A stretch of 64,000 nucleotides of DNA from JANQPC01 sp039208375 (GCA_039208375.1 JBCCRC010000006.1:7267-71266), one strand, 5' to 3'. Counted from the first letter of the stretch, positions 1 through 8,631 are shown. Made by a program: numbers and translations. The notes: generated from the letters alone by a model not told the origin.

Positions 1-898
1 CGATGTTCTGGTCGCTGATCCCCGCCACACCCAACGTGAACGCTTCTTCCCCATTGAAGCGAATAATCTGCGCAGGGTTGTCTTTCCGGCCGCGGCTGAC
101 ATCGGCAACGTCGATCAAGTTGATCGTGTCACCGCCCACCCCGATAGTAAGCGAGGCGATCTCTTGCACCGTGTCGGAGCCTTCTGGCGTTTCGATCCGC
201 GTGCGGGCGCCATCGTTGATATCCACGCCGCCGGCGGGAGCCACTGAATCCGCATCGGCAATCGCCTGAATGAAATTCTGGGGGTTTACCCCGATGTTTG
301 CGGCGACGGTCAGGTTGGGGGCAACAAAGATCGCCTCTTCCGGCAGGCCCGCAACCTCCACATCCGCAACGCCGTCCACCGCCAGAAGTTCCCGCCGCAG
401 AAACGTGGCCAGTTGGTGGCGTTCTCCATCGGTGAAGCCGGGCGCTGTGACGGCGAAAAAGATGCCGTAGACATCTCCAAAACCGTCATCCACGAACGGC
501 GTGCTGGCATCTGCGGGTAAATCACCGCGCACCGTATCGATGCGTTCGCGCAGCTCCGTCCAAATCCTGGGCAGTTCGTCACCCGAATAGGTATCCTCAA
601 CTTCGATGTCGAGGCGGGAAAGGCCAGGCATGTTTCTTGAGGTGACCCGGTTCACCTCGGACATCCGCTGAATCGCAGCCTCCAGAGGCTCCGACACTTC
701 GATCATCACCTGCTCGGCCGACGCACCCGGGTATTGGGTAATCACCACCGCCTGTTTGATCGTAAAGGCTGGGTCTTCGAGCCGCCCCAGCGATGCAAAG
801 CCCCAGATCCCTCCGAAGAGCGAAATCAGGATGAGCAGCCATGTCAGGATCGGTTTTTCAATGGCGCCGCGAGCGATGGACAGGCCGCCGGCACTCAA
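1..898 (-). CDS. RND-family efflux transporter permease subunit, N-terminal part (3' end beyond the window)
   Basis: Inner-membrane, proton-driven pump subunit of a tripartite efflux system, partner of the adjacent membrane-fusion protein. About 299 codons are visible. The N-terminus has the first membrane helix (PILTWLLILISLFGGIWGF), followed by the AcrB/CzcA-type periplasmic porter region (QYPGASAEQV, then SRNMPGLS). Start choice: a TTG codon overlaps the TGA stop of the fusion-protein gene (TTGA), implying translational coupling; no in-frame ATG lies nearby. The C-terminal half, which holds the proton-relay helices, lies outside the window, so drug-pump and other RND subclasses cannot be separated. 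Confidence 0.88.
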   Translation of the reverse strand, partial: MSAGGLSIARGAIEKPILTWLLILISLFGGIWGFASLGRLEDPAFTIKQAVVITQYPGASAEQVMIEVSEPLEAAIQRMSEVNRVTSRNMPGLSRLDIEVEDTYSGDELPRIWTELRERIDTVRGDLPADASTPFVDDGFGDVYGIFFAVTAPGFTDGERHQLATFLRRELLAVDGVADVEVAGLPEEAIFVAPNLTVAANIGVNPQNFIQAIADADSVAPAGGVDINDGARTRIETPEGSDTVQEIASLTIGVGGDTINLIDVADVSRGRKDNPAQIIRFNGEEAFTLGVAGISDQNI

Positions 899-1941
899 TT
901 TGAGAAGCCTTCGAACCGGCGCACGGTCTGGCCGTCTTCCAGGGCGTGCGCCCCCGTCCGCACAATCTCATCGCCCGCTGCCAGCCCGTCAACAATCTGG
1001 ATCAGCCCGTCGCGGTTAGCCCCGATCGCTACCGCTACTTCTTCCACCATGCCCTGATCGCCCTCGCCCGGGAGAAATCGCAGAACGCTTGTTTCGCCCT
1101 CGTTTCCGATCCTCACGGCTGTCGCTGGAATCATTAGCGGCGCGTCGTCTGCCAAAAGTGTGGCCAAAACCTCCACCGAACTCCCCGGCAGCGCCGCCAC
1201 ATTTTGCGACCCCGGAAGCGCCAATGTCAGACGAAAGCTTTGGCCCACCGCCGACGCTTCGGCGTTGAACTCGCGAATTTCGAGCGGATAGATCGTGTCG
1301 CTTGATGGGAAGCGCGCAGCTAGCGCAACCTCTGCATCCTCGCCAGCTCGCTGGAACAAGACTTCAGGCACATCGATTTCGATTTGAAGCTCAGACATAT
1401 CGTGCAGCCGCACAACCGGCGTGCCCTGCCCCACCGTCGAGAAGTTTGCCAGGTTCCGGCTTGCGACAAGCGCATCGAACGGTGCCACGAGCGTTGCATC
1501 GTCGAGGCTCACTTCAGCATTACGCAGGGAAACGCGGGCAAGCGCCACCGTCGTTTCAGCATCTTGCACCTGAGCTTCGTTGACCGAAATCGTCAGTTGC
1601 TGCAGCCGGTTCAGGGCGCGTTCGGCCTGCTCAAGCTGCAATTGCGCCTGCTGGAGCTGAAGCTCGAAGGGCTCCAGATCAAGCTGCGCGACAAGCTCTC
1701 CTTGCGGGATTACCTCCCCTTCCTGAGCCGGGAATTGCGCAAGCTGACCACCCACCTGAAACGCAAGGTCCACCGTCTGGCGCGCAACCACGTGGCCGAA
1801 AAACTGGCGCGTGACACCCGCATCGCCGGGCGAAACTGTCATCAGGATCGCCGGGCGTGGCACATCCTCTTGCGCGGCAATCGGCAGGGACAGGGCAATG
1901 CAGGCACAAAAGCCCATCAGAAGGCGGCTGAGGTTTGTCAT
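895..1941 (-). CDS. Efflux RND transporter periplasmic adaptor subunit (HlyD/MFP family)
   Basis: This 348-residue periplasmic adaptor would link the RND permease to an outer-membrane channel. It has an N-terminal signal peptide (about residues 1-24, ending near PIAAQ), a barrel/lipoyl half-motif (VDLAFQVGGQL), an alpha-helical hairpin rich in Gln/Leu (about 95-150), and a second lipoyl half (LVAPFDALVASR). It is first in a two-gene operon and overlaps the permease start by 4 bases. No outer-membrane factor or TetR-type regulator is next to it, so substrate and control are unknown. Confidence 0.93.
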   Translation of the reverse strand: MTNLSRLLMGFCACIALSLPIAAQEDVPRPAILMTVSPGDAGVTRQFFGHVVARQTVDLAFQVGGQLAQFPAQEGEVIPQGELVAQLDLEPFELQLQQAQLQLEQAERALNRLQQLTISVNEAQVQDAETTVALARVSLRNAEVSLDDATLVAPFDALVASRNLANFSTVGQGTPVVRLHDMSELQIEIDVPEVLFQRAGEDAEVALAARFPSSDTIYPLEIREFNAEASAVGQSFRLTLALPGSQNVAALPGSSVEVLATLLADDAPLMIPATAVRIGNEGETSVLRFLPGEGDQGMVEEVAVAIGANRDGLIQIVDGLAAGDEIVRTGAHALEDGQTVRRFEGFSN

Positions 1942-2470
1942 GAGCCAGATCCCTTATGACGCAATGCCTGTTGCACGAGCGTTACCGCTACCATTGCCGA
2001 AATGTCTACCCCGAGGCAAAGAAAAGCGCCGCCTCGGTCAGCTTTCCGTCTGTGAGTTGGTCCGCCGCTTAGCCGAAGCGCAGCGCGCCCGCGCCGCCGG
2101 CGGCATACCCTGCGACCTTATTGGGCCGGAGCCGCACCACCAGCGCGCAACCTGCGGACGGGCGAGCTCGACGAATGGCGTTTCATGCACTCGCATAACC
2201 CGCACGCCATTCTGAAATTGTGGGCCCAACTCGCTGTGTTGCGCCAAGACCGGCCCGAACGAACAACTCCAAACACGTCCGCCCCCCGACACTCCAGGTC
2301 GTATCCCAACCCGCTCGCGTCGCAAATAAACCTTTTATGACGAGGCCCCGGCGCATAACGTTTTGGAATAATCATAATCAACGTACGTGATTGACGTGCA
2401 TCACGCGTTGGCGATCGCATCGACAATCTCAGTCTTCCTCGCCACCGCATAGCCAACGGGGAATTGTCGC
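1942..2470. other. Intergenic region between the divergent efflux and BCCT genes
   Basis: About 530 bases with no convincing gene. Open frames exist on both strands but none has a recognisable domain together with a ribosome-binding site. One forward frame around 2105-2330 contains the string ELDEWRFMHSHNPHAILKL and could be a decayed gene, but I cannot identify it. The last 100 bases before the BCCT gene are AT-richer and carry a palindrome, and probably hold that gene's promoter. Confidence 0.5.
2386..2405. promoter_or_regulatory. Palindrome CGTGAT-N8-ATCACG upstream of the BCCT gene
   Basis: A perfect 6-bp inverted repeat with an 8-bp spacer ends 65 bases before the BCCT start codon. It is directly preceded by the self-complementary ACGTACGT (2381-2388). 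Position and symmetry fit an operator for a dimeric regulator. Which regulator is unknown, as none is encoded next to it. Confidence 0.4.
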
Positions 2471-4309
2471 ATGGCGATTAAGGAGCCATTTACCGATCTA
2501 GCGATCGAAACACAGGAGTCTGGGTTTTACGAAGGCCATAGCCTTCCGATCGCCCTAATTTCCAAAGTCACGATGGTCGCGCTCGTTCTGTGGGCAATCA
2601 TCTGGCCCATCGGCGCAACCACAACGCTTGATGCCTGGAACTGGGCCACCCTTCAGGGCTTCAACACCTTCTACATCCTATCGGTCGGCTTTTTCGCGTT
2701 CTTCCTGTTTGCGCTCGCCGTGCTGCCAACGGGCAGGCGCAAGCTTGGCGGCGAAGCCACGGTTCCGGAGTTTTCAACCTTCTCATGGTTCGCCATGATG
2801 TTCGGCGCCGGGCTTGGCGTAGGATTAATGGTGTTTGCCACTGCGGAACCGGTGGGTCTTTGGGGCTCAAACCCGGTGATCGTGGCGCAGGAGGCATCGC
2901 CCAACGCGCAAGACTCTGTCCAGTCCGCCTTTCGCTACGCCTTCCTGCATTTCGGCTTTCATGCGTGGGCGATCTACGTCGTTACCGGCCTGAGCCTCGC
3001 CTACTACGCCTATACCCGCGAAATGCCACTGACGATCCGCACTGCGCTTACCCCGCTTCTAGGCCGTGCGGCGAACGGTTTCATCGGCCATATCGTGGAT
3101 GTTCTGGGCGTTGTGGCCACGATCCTCGGCGTGTCAGTCACGATCGGCTATGGGGTCAGCCAGTTCGTGGATGGGGTCTACAACATCTCTGGCATGGAAT
3201 GGTTGATGGCGGCCTCCGAAGACGGCCCGCCGAAACCGTCGACCGTGGGACTAATTGCGGCCCTTGTGCTGATCATGGGCATGTCGATCCTCTCGGCCGT
3301 TTCCGGCGTTGGCCGCGGTATCAAGTATTTGTCAAACCTCAATCTGGTTCTATCGATCCTGCTGCTGCTCACCTTCGTGGTATTCGGCTCGTTCCTCTTC
3401 GCGCTCACCACCTACGGCACGGCGCTGGCGGATTACATCTGGAACTTCATACCGCTCAGCTTCGAAGCCTACGCACCGCTCTCCGAAGCCGCATTCAATG
3501 AGGCGATACCGGCGGAAGCCGGTGCGCTATCGGGCAGTCTTTACAGTGGTGCCACAAATGCCTGGGGCAGCTACGATGGCTTCGTTTCGGGCTTGGAGGG
3601 CGATGCCGCCGCGCTTGATCCTGCGGTTTTGGCGGCAAGCTACGAGGCCGGAACGCAAGGCCGGCTCTGGGGCTGGCAGTCAGGTTGGACGACATTCTAC
3701 TGGGCGTGGTGGATCGCTTTCTCGCCCTTCGTGGGCCTGTTCCTCGCGCGTATCTCCAAGGGCCGTTCGGTGCGTGAGTTCATCTTCGGCTGTGTGATCG
3801 CTCCCGCACTGGTCTGCTTCGCGTGGCTTGCGATCCTTGGCGGCACGGCGGTGAACAACGAATTGCAGGGTGTGGCCGATGGCGCCATCATCGCAGCCTC
3901 GAACACCAACAAGCTCTTCGTGTCGCTACAGATGATCGTGCCGGAATGGCTGGTCGGCGCAGTGATCGTGATGTGCGTTGTTCTGATCATGACCTTCCTT
4001 GTGACTTCCGCCGACAGCGGCATCCTGGTGATGAATACGATCATGTCGGGCGGTTCGGCCGAGACAGGGATCAAGCATCGCATCATCTGGGGCTTGATCC
4101 TGACGGGGGTAATCGCCAGCCTTCTGGTGGCCGGTGCGCTGGATCCCGATAATGCCGATCCGCTGGCACCGCTGCAGGATGCCATGATCGTCGGCGCCCT
4201 TCCCTTCACGGTAGTAATGGTGCTGATGGCCCTGGCCCTCACGAAGGCGCTTGTCAACGATGGGCGCCGTGAACGCGCCGCCGGGCCAGTGGGGCAACCG
4301 GCCGAATAG
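2471..4309 (+). CDS. BCCT family osmolyte/betaine transporter
   Basis: A 612-residue secondary transporter for quaternary ammonium or dimethylsulfonio compounds (betaine, choline, carnitine or DMSP type), in the inner membrane. It has about 12 hydrophobic helices. The glycine-rich stretch MFGAGLGVGLMVFATAEP and the tryptophan-rich signature FYWAWWIAFSPFVGLFLARI are the family hallmarks. There is a large insertion around residues 330-410 between helices. The C-terminus is short, without the long regulatory tail of osmosensing BetP. The gene stands alone and its ATG follows a leader containing a palindrome. The exact substrate cannot be read from sequence. Confidence 0.93.
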   Translation: MAIKEPFTDLAIETQESGFYEGHSLPIALISKVTMVALVLWAIIWPIGATTTLDAWNWATLQGFNTFYILSVGFFAFFLFALAVLPTGRRKLGGEATVPEFSTFSWFAMMFGAGLGVGLMVFATAEPVGLWGSNPVIVAQEASPNAQDSVQSAFRYAFLHFGFHAWAIYVVTGLSLAYYAYTREMPLTIRTALTPLLGRAANGFIGHIVDVLGVVATILGVSVTIGYGVSQFVDGVYNISGMEWLMAASEDGPPKPSTVGLIAALVLIMGMSILSAVSGVGRGIKYLSNLNLVLSILLLLTFVVFGSFLFALTTYGTALADYIWNFIPLSFEAYAPLSEAAFNEAIPAEAGALSGSLYSGATNAWGSYDGFVSGLEGDAAALDPAVLAASYEAGTQGRLWGWQSGWTTFYWAWWIAFSPFVGLFLARISKGRSVREFIFGCVIAPALVCFAWLAILGGTAVNNELQGVADGAIIAASNTNKLFVSLQMIVPEWLVGAVIVMCVVLIMTFLVTSADSGILVMNTIMSGGSAETGIKHRIIWGLILTGVIASLLVAGALDPDNADPLAPLQDAMIVGALPFTVVMVLMALALTKALVNDGRRERAAGPVGQPAE

Positions 4310-4320
4310 ACGTGCCAAAT

Positions 4321-4360
4321 AAACCGGGCGGCCACGTGCCTGACACACGCGGCCGCCCAC
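4321..4360. terminator. Strong hairpin between convergent BCCT and lipoprotein genes
   Basis: GGGCGGCC (4326-4333) pairs with GGCCGCCC (4351-4358), and CGTG/CACG extends the stem inside after one mismatch. Read on the reverse strand, the stem is followed by the T-rich GTTTATTTGG, so it fits best as the terminator of the reverse-strand genes at 4396-4901. It may act in both directions. Confidence 0.6.
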
Positions 4361-4395
4361 ACTCGCTACGGCACACTGATGAGGGAACGCCGGGA

Positions 4396-4515
4396 CTAGT
4401 AATCAGACCCTTGGAACGAAGAGGCGGCGTTGCCCGAAGAGGTTGAATAGAGGCCGCCTTGGTCACAGGCCGCCAGGCTCAGGATAGCCACGAGGGCGAT
4501 TGCGATACGCATCAT
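4396..4515 (-). CDS. Small putative lipoprotein (39 aa)
   Basis: Starts with MMRIAIALVAILSLAACDQG, a textbook lipoprotein signal: positive N-terminus, hydrophobic core and an LAAC lipobox, leaving a mature chain of about 23 residues rich in Ser, Gly and Ala. A strong ribosome-binding site (AGGGGGGAG) precedes the ATGATG pair. It lies 11 bases after the COG4315 gene and before a hairpin, so it is probably the second gene of that operon. Function unknown; the size resembles entericidin-like lipoproteins, but I see no sequence match. Confidence 0.7.
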   Translation of the reverse strand: MMRIAIALVAILSLAACDQGGLYSTSSGNAASSFQGSDY

Positions 4516-4526
4516 GTCTCCCCCCC

Positions 4527-4901
4527 TTAGCGCCGAACCACATCCCACACACCGCCAACGCCGTCGCCGGTGGCATCGCCCTGGGCGCTGTCGCCGGCCC
4601 AGAAGTAAAGCGGCTGGCCATTGAGCGTCCACTGCCGGGTGCCATCACGGCGCTCAATCACCCCAAGCGCGCCATTGGCTTTCGCGGCGTCGCCGGCGGT
4701 AAAGGGCGGCCAGGCCTGGGCGCAATCGCCGTAGCAGTTTGATGTGTCCGCGGCATCGTTGCGGAAGGTGTAAAGCGTCATGCCGTTCTTCCCGGCGGCA
4801 ATCACCTCACCGATATTGGTGTTGACGGCCACGAGAGTTGAGGCAGATGCGGCCGTGCCGGCAAGGGCAAGCAGGGTTGCGGCGAAAAGCGTGCGGGTCA
4901 T
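4527..4901 (-). CDS. Secreted COG4315 / PF03640 repeat protein
   Basis: A 124-residue exported protein with a signal peptide (about residues 1-20, ASA cleavage region) and the family's repeat motif GMTLYTF...SNCYGDCAQAWPPF, followed by the second half-repeat GQPLYFWAGD. The family is of unknown function; its members often sit beside ECF sigma/anti-sigma pairs, as here. A start 18 codons upstream is possible, but the ATG at 4901 has an AGGAG site 7 bases before it and gives a clean signal peptide. It is divergent from the sigma gene, with a shared promoter region. Confidence 0.85.
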   Translation of the reverse strand: MTRTLFAATLLALAGTAASASTLVAVNTNIGEVIAAGKNGMTLYTFRNDAADTSNCYGDCAQAWPPFTAGDAAKANGALGVIERRDGTRQWTLNGQPLYFWAGDSAQGDATGDGVGGVWDVVRR

Positions 4902-4965
4902 GATGGGTCTCCTAGATCCGTTGGTTCGTTTTGGTGTGGAGATTTCGTTCCCCACTGCCGGCTTT

Positions 4966-5056
4966 ACGCCTCAGCCCCTGGGGTTATTCCCGCCATTCAG
5001 AAAAAAAATTGAAATTTTTTTGGGGGCCCGGGCGTAACCCCTTTGAAACACACGCC
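4966..5056. promoter_or_regulatory. Divergent, mirror-image ECF-type promoter elements
   Basis: The intergenic region has the same element on both strands. Reverse strand: TAACCCC (4986-4980), 11 bases, then CGTAAAG. Forward strand: TAACCCC (5035-5041), 11 bases, then CGCC (5053-5056). On the reverse strand GGAAT also stands 17 bases before CGT, the usual ECF -35/-10 geometry. Between the two lies an A8/T7 inverted repeat (about 5001-5021). The layout suggests that one ECF sigma factor drives both its own operon and the COG4315 gene. This was read by eye. Confidence 0.45.
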
Positions 5057-5185
5057 AAGAGGCCTGCCATGGCACCTGCTACCCCTGCCCGCCCGATCCC
5101 GCATCTGCATTGCATCCCCGGCACGGGCGGTGCATCAACGTCACCGCGCGCCCCATTTGCGGCGCGCGTGTTGCGAGAGCCGATC

Positions 5186-5689
5186 GTGTCCAATGACCTC
5201 AAGCGCGATCTGATTGCGCTGCTCCCACGGCTGCGGCGCTTTGCGCGGACGCTGACGCGGTCCGCCGCCGAGGCCGACGATCTGGTGCAGGAGGCCTGCC
5301 TGCGCGCGCTCACCCGGGCTGAGCAATGGGATCCATCCCAACCGCTGGACCGCTGGGTTTTTCGCATTGCCCGCAATCTCTGGGTATCCGAAATCCGAAA
5401 GCGCGGCGTACGTGTTGGGCACGGCCATGTGCCGGCGGAAGAGGCGGTGGAACTGGTGAGCGGGGAAACCGGCGAGGCCCGTCTGGCCGCCCGCGAGCTT
5501 CACGCCCGCATCATGTCGCTCCCCGAGGAACTCGCTGCCGTGCTCTTGACGGTGTCGGTGGAGGGCTACAGCTATGCCGAGGCGGCTGAACTCTTCGATA
5601 TCCCGGTGGGAACCGTGATGAGCCGCATCCACCGCGCCCGTAAGGCGCTCTCTCAAGATCTCGCCGCGCAAGGGGGGGCAGCTTCATGA
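5186..5689 (+). CDS. RNA polymerase ECF sigma factor (sigma-70 family)
   Basis: A 167-residue ECF sigma factor. Region 2 is residues about 10-75 (ARTLTRSAAEADDLVQEACL, then DRWVFRIARNLWVSEIRKR) and region 4 about 105-160 (LPEELAAVLLTVSVEGYSYAEAAELFDIPVGTV, split by a helix-turn-helix). No region 3 is present. Start: GTG at 5186 gives the normal ECF N-terminus (SNDLKRDLIALLPRLRRF); an ATG at 5069 would add about 39 unrelated residues and lie very close to the predicted transcription start. The gene overlaps the anti-sigma start by 4 bases (ATGA). It probably transcribes itself and the COG4315 gene. Confidence 0.9.
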   Translation: MSNDLKRDLIALLPRLRRFARTLTRSAAEADDLVQEACLRALTRAEQWDPSQPLDRWVFRIARNLWVSEIRKRGVRVGHGHVPAEEAVELVSGETGEARLAARELHARIMSLPEELAAVLLTVSVEGYSYAEAAELFDIPVGTVMSRIHRARKALSQDLAAQGGAAS

Positions 5690-6459
5690 AACGCGATCCC
5701 GAACGCCTGAGCGCATTTCTTGATGGCGAGTTGCCCGAGGCCGAGGCGCGCGAGATCGAAGCAGCGCTCGATGCCGATCCCGCTCTGCAAGCCGAGCTTG
5801 AGGCGCTGATGACAGCTGATCGCGGAGCGAAAGCGGCGTTTGAGGCAATGCTCGACGATCCGGTGCCCTTTGAGATGGCCGCCGCGATCCGCAATGCGCC
5901 GGAAGGCGGTGTGGCAAACACTGCCCCTGCTCCTGCCCCCGCGCGGCGGTGGCTTTCGGTGGCCGCTGCGGTGGTTGCCCTCGCTATCGCGGGCGCGGGC
6001 GGATATCTCGCGGGGCAATCGCAGGTCGCCCAAGTGGCCTCGGCACCCGGTTGGCTGGCCGATATTGCCGATTATCACCGCGTCTATTCCGGGCAGACCC
6101 GCCATCTTGTCGAGGTGGGTGCGGACGAGGCCGACCACATCGAAACCTGGCTTACCGCGACTGTGGGCGCCGAGGTTGCGATCCCCGATCTATCGTCTCA
6201 CGGGCTCACATTCCGTGGCGCGCGGCTTCTGGTCGCCGCGGGCAAGCCAGTGGCGCAATTGATGTTCACCGATGGGCAGGATCGCGTCGTGGCGCTCTGC
6301 CTGATCGAAACCGGCACCCCGCAAGACGGGTTCGACAGCAGAACGATCGATGAATTCGAGATGGTCACCTGGGGCACGATGGGCGCGAACGCGGTGATCG
6401 TCGGCGATGAGGGCCGCAACGACCTGCAGGCGATTGCCGAGACTGCGGCGGAAGCGTAG
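5686..6459 (+). CDS. Anti-sigma factor (COG5662 type), membrane anchored
   Basis: A 257-residue protein with an N-terminal sigma-binding segment (LSAFLDGELPEAEAREIEAALDADP-type helix, about residues 1-45), one membrane helix (about 87-107, AAAVVALAIAGAGGYLAG) and an extracytoplasmic domain of about 150 residues. The N-terminal domain has the usual FLDGEL start but lacks the His-x3-Cys-x2-Cys zinc motif, so it is the non-zinc subclass. Coupled to the sigma gene (ATGA overlap), it should hold that sigma inactive until an envelope signal arrives. It ends 23 bases before the convergent IclR gene. Confidence 0.85.
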   Translation: MKRDPERLSAFLDGELPEAEAREIEAALDADPALQAELEALMTADRGAKAAFEAMLDDPVPFEMAAAIRNAPEGGVANTAPAPAPARRWLSVAAAVVALAIAGAGGYLAGQSQVAQVASAPGWLADIADYHRVYSGQTRHLVEVGADEADHIETWLTATVGAEVAIPDLSSHGLTFRGARLLVAAGKPVAQLMFTDGQDRVVALCLIETGTPQDGFDSRTIDEFEMVTWGTMGANAVIVGDEGRNDLQAIAETAAEA

Positions 6460-6482
6460 TTGGACCGGTAAAGGAGGCAGCT

Positions 6483-7259
6483 CTACCCCTCCTCCAACAC
6501 CAGCCGCGACAGCTCCACGGAAGCCGCACGCAGTGCATTGAGATGCCAGAGCGCGCGCTCCAGATCAAAGCGCTGGGTGGGCGCGTGGAAGGAAAGCGTT
6601 GCCATCAGCCGCCCCTCCGGATCAGAAATCGGCACCGCCAGCGCGATCATGTCGAGCATGAATTCCTCTCGGTCGAGCGCATAGCCCTGGGCACGGATCG
6701 CCTCAATCTCGGCCTTCAGCGCGTCAGGATCGGTGATCGTATTGCGTGTGTGGTCGGTCAAAGGCGCGGCGGCGATGTAGCGGTCAAGATGCCGTGGGTC
6801 GAGCGCGCTGAGATACATCTTCCCGCTTGCGGTGCAATGGAACGGAACCCGCGTGCCTTGGGCCAGCTGAATCCTGAGCGGCCATTCGGTTTCGACCCGC
6901 TCGATATAGATCATTGCATCCCGGTCAGGCAGCGCGATATTGCAGGTCTCCCCGATCTGCTTGCTGAGCCGTTTCAGGATCGCTTGCCGCGCCGTGCGAA
7001 TCCGAAGCGATGAAAGCAGCCCGCTCGCCATCCGGCGCGCCCGTGGCCCCGGCGAATAGGTTCGCCCATCCAGATCGCGCTGCAACAGCCCCTCTTCCTC
7101 AAGCGTGGCGAAAAGCCTATGGATCGTGGGTTTCGGCAGGCCCAGCGCGGCATTCACATCCGTGGGTGTGACGGGAACACCTGCGCGCGCGACCTCTTCC
7201 AGCACCATCAGCAGCCGGAGGTTGGTCGGGATCGTCTCGCGCGGGGATTCCCCGTCCAT
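6483..7259 (-). CDS. IclR-family transcriptional regulator (IseR-like)
   Basis: A 258-residue regulator. It has an N-terminal winged helix (about residues 10-70, LGLPKPTIHRLFATLEEEGLL) and a C-terminal IclR effector domain (about 85-250, with the TASGKMYLSAL and DREEFMLDMIALAVPI motifs). The ATG at 7259 is preferred; an 18-residue upstream extension overlaps the TRAP gene and looks unrelated. It is the last gene of the TRAP operon, 13 bases after dctM. In the isethionate clusters described for marine and soil bacteria an IclR protein (IseR) has this place, so it probably senses isethionate or sulfoacetaldehyde. That assignment is inference. Confidence 0.85.
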   Translation of the reverse strand: MDGESPRETIPTNLRLLMVLEEVARAGVPVTPTDVNAALGLPKPTIHRLFATLEEEGLLQRDLDGRTYSPGPRARRMASGLLSSLRIRTARQAILKRLSKQIGETCNIALPDRDAMIYIERVETEWPLRIQLAQGTRVPFHCTASGKMYLSALDPRHLDRYIAAAPLTDHTRNTITDPDALKAEIEAIRAQGYALDREEFMLDMIALAVPISDPEGRLMATLSFHAPTQRFDLERALWHLNALRAASVELSRLVLEEG

Positions 7260-7272
7260 CTCAAGGCGCTCG

Positions 7273-8631
7273 CTACTGGTTGGGCAACAACGTCGTTGCC
7301 AGGGCCGGAACAAGCGCCACGATAATCCAAACCGTAATCAACGCCACCAGATAGGGCCACGTGTAGCGCAACAGGCGGAAATAAGGCACGCCTGTCACCC
7401 CCGATGCGACATAAAGGTTCAATCCGTACGGCGGTGTGATGAACCCGATCGACGCACCTACAAGGAAGACGACCGCAAATTGCACAGGCTCCACCCCCAC
7501 CGAATGCGCAATCGGCGCCAAAATTGGGGCGAGGATGATGGTCACGGGCAAGCTTTCGAGGATCATCCCGCAGACGAAGACGATCGCCATGGCCGTGAAG
7601 AGCACCGCATAGTAGCCGCCCATCGACGTTACGAATTCGCCGATAAACTGCTGAGCGCCCAGCACCGAAAGGATCTGCTGCATCACAACCGAGACGGCGA
7701 TCAGCGGTGCGAGGATGCCGGTGATCTGAGACGACCGCATGGTGATCGAGGGCAGTTCGAGCGGGCCGAAGCCCTTCACGATCAGCATCTCCGCCACCGA
7801 GCGGTTGTTGATATCCTCGTCTTCCTCATGGCGCGTAAGCTTGTTTATAGCCAGACAGATGAAGCCCACGAGCACGCAGAAACCCACTGTCACCCCAGCC
7901 GCCTCGGTCGGGGAAAACTTGCCGGTATAAATGCCCCAAAGCACAAGGCCGATGGCGAAGAAGCCAAGCCAGGCGCCCAGCCCGGTTTTCAGAACGCGCA
8001 GCGGGTTCAGCGGGATCAGATAACCCCATCGGTTGATCGTGCAGATGATCCAGCACGCCACCATCATGCCCGCAACCATAAGCGCGCCGGGCAGGATGCC
8101 GGCAACGAAAAGGTCTGAGATCGGCAGGTTCAGCAGGAACCCGTAGACAATGAAGATGATCGAGGGCGGGATGATGATGCCCACCGTGCCGCCCGCGGCC
8201 GCTGTGGCCGCCGAGAACCGCTCGTCATAGCCGCCCTTCACCATTTCAGGGTGCAGCATCGAGCCGATGGTGGCGGTGGTGGCCGAGTTCGAGCCCGAGA
8301 TGGCCGCGAAAAGGCCGCATGCACCAAGCGAGGCCATAGCAAGGCCGCCCCTCACCCAGCCAAGGCAGGCATAAGCAAAGTCAGAAAGCCGCCGCGCGAT
8401 GCCTGAGCGGTTGATAAGGTCTCCGGTCAGGATGAAGAGCGGCATTGCAAGCAGTGCGAACCCGTCGGTGAACACGTCCGAAAGCGCCGCGCCGATATTG
8501 TCGAGCGGCAGCCCCAGAACGAAGGACATGCCGATCACCCAGTACCCGATCACCAGAAATACAGGCGTGCCGAGCATGAAAAGAACCGTGACCCCGATTG
8601 AAATCAGCGTGATGAGTGTGCTGTCAGCCAT
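7273..8631 (-). CDS. TRAP transporter large permease subunit (DctM family)
   Basis: The 452-residue, 12-helix subunit carrying solute in a TRAP (tripartite ATP-independent periplasmic) importer driven by a sodium gradient. Typical DctM stretches include FALLAMPLFILTGDLINRSGI, the SGSNSATTATIGSMLHPEM loop and GASIGFITPPYGLNLYV. It starts 1 base after the small-subunit stop and lies upstream of the IclR gene. By context (GMC dehydrogenase plus xsc divergent to it) it corresponds to IseM of isethionate TRAP systems. The substrate is inferred, not visible in the sequence. Confidence 0.93.
   Translation of the reverse strand: MADSTLITLISIGVTVLFMLGTPVFLVIGYWVIGMSFVLGLPLDNIGAALSDVFTDGFALLAMPLFILTGDLINRSGIARRLSDFAYACLGWVRGGLAMASLGACGLFAAISGSNSATTATIGSMLHPEMVKGGYDERFSAATAAAGGTVGIIIPPSIIFIVYGFLLNLPISDLFVAGILPGALMVAGMMVACWIICTINRWGYLIPLNPLRVLKTGLGAWLGFFAIGLVLWGIYTGKFSPTEAAGVTVGFCVLVGFICLAINKLTRHEEDEDINNRSVAEMLIVKGFGPLELPSITMRSSQITGILAPLIAVSVVMQQILSVLGAQQFIGEFVTSMGGYYAVLFTAMAIVFVCGMILESLPVTIILAPILAPIAHSVGVEPVQFAVVFLVGASIGFITPPYGLNLYVASGVTGVPYFRLLRYTWPYLVALITVWIIVALVPALATTLLPNQ

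Noticed and set aside
2038..2456. Two reverse-strand frames of 95 and 112 codons upstream of the BCCT gene
   Set aside because: No ribosome-binding site, no domain, and overlapping frames on the other strand look equally open.
5001..5021. A8...T7 inverted repeat as an intrinsic terminator
   Set aside because: It has no GC stem and lies in a divergent promoter region where no gene ends; more likely a promoter feature.
7105..8118. A 337-codon forward frame opposite the DctM gene
   Set aside because: His/Arg/Asp-rich translation with no motif; the reverse-strand DctM is unambiguous.
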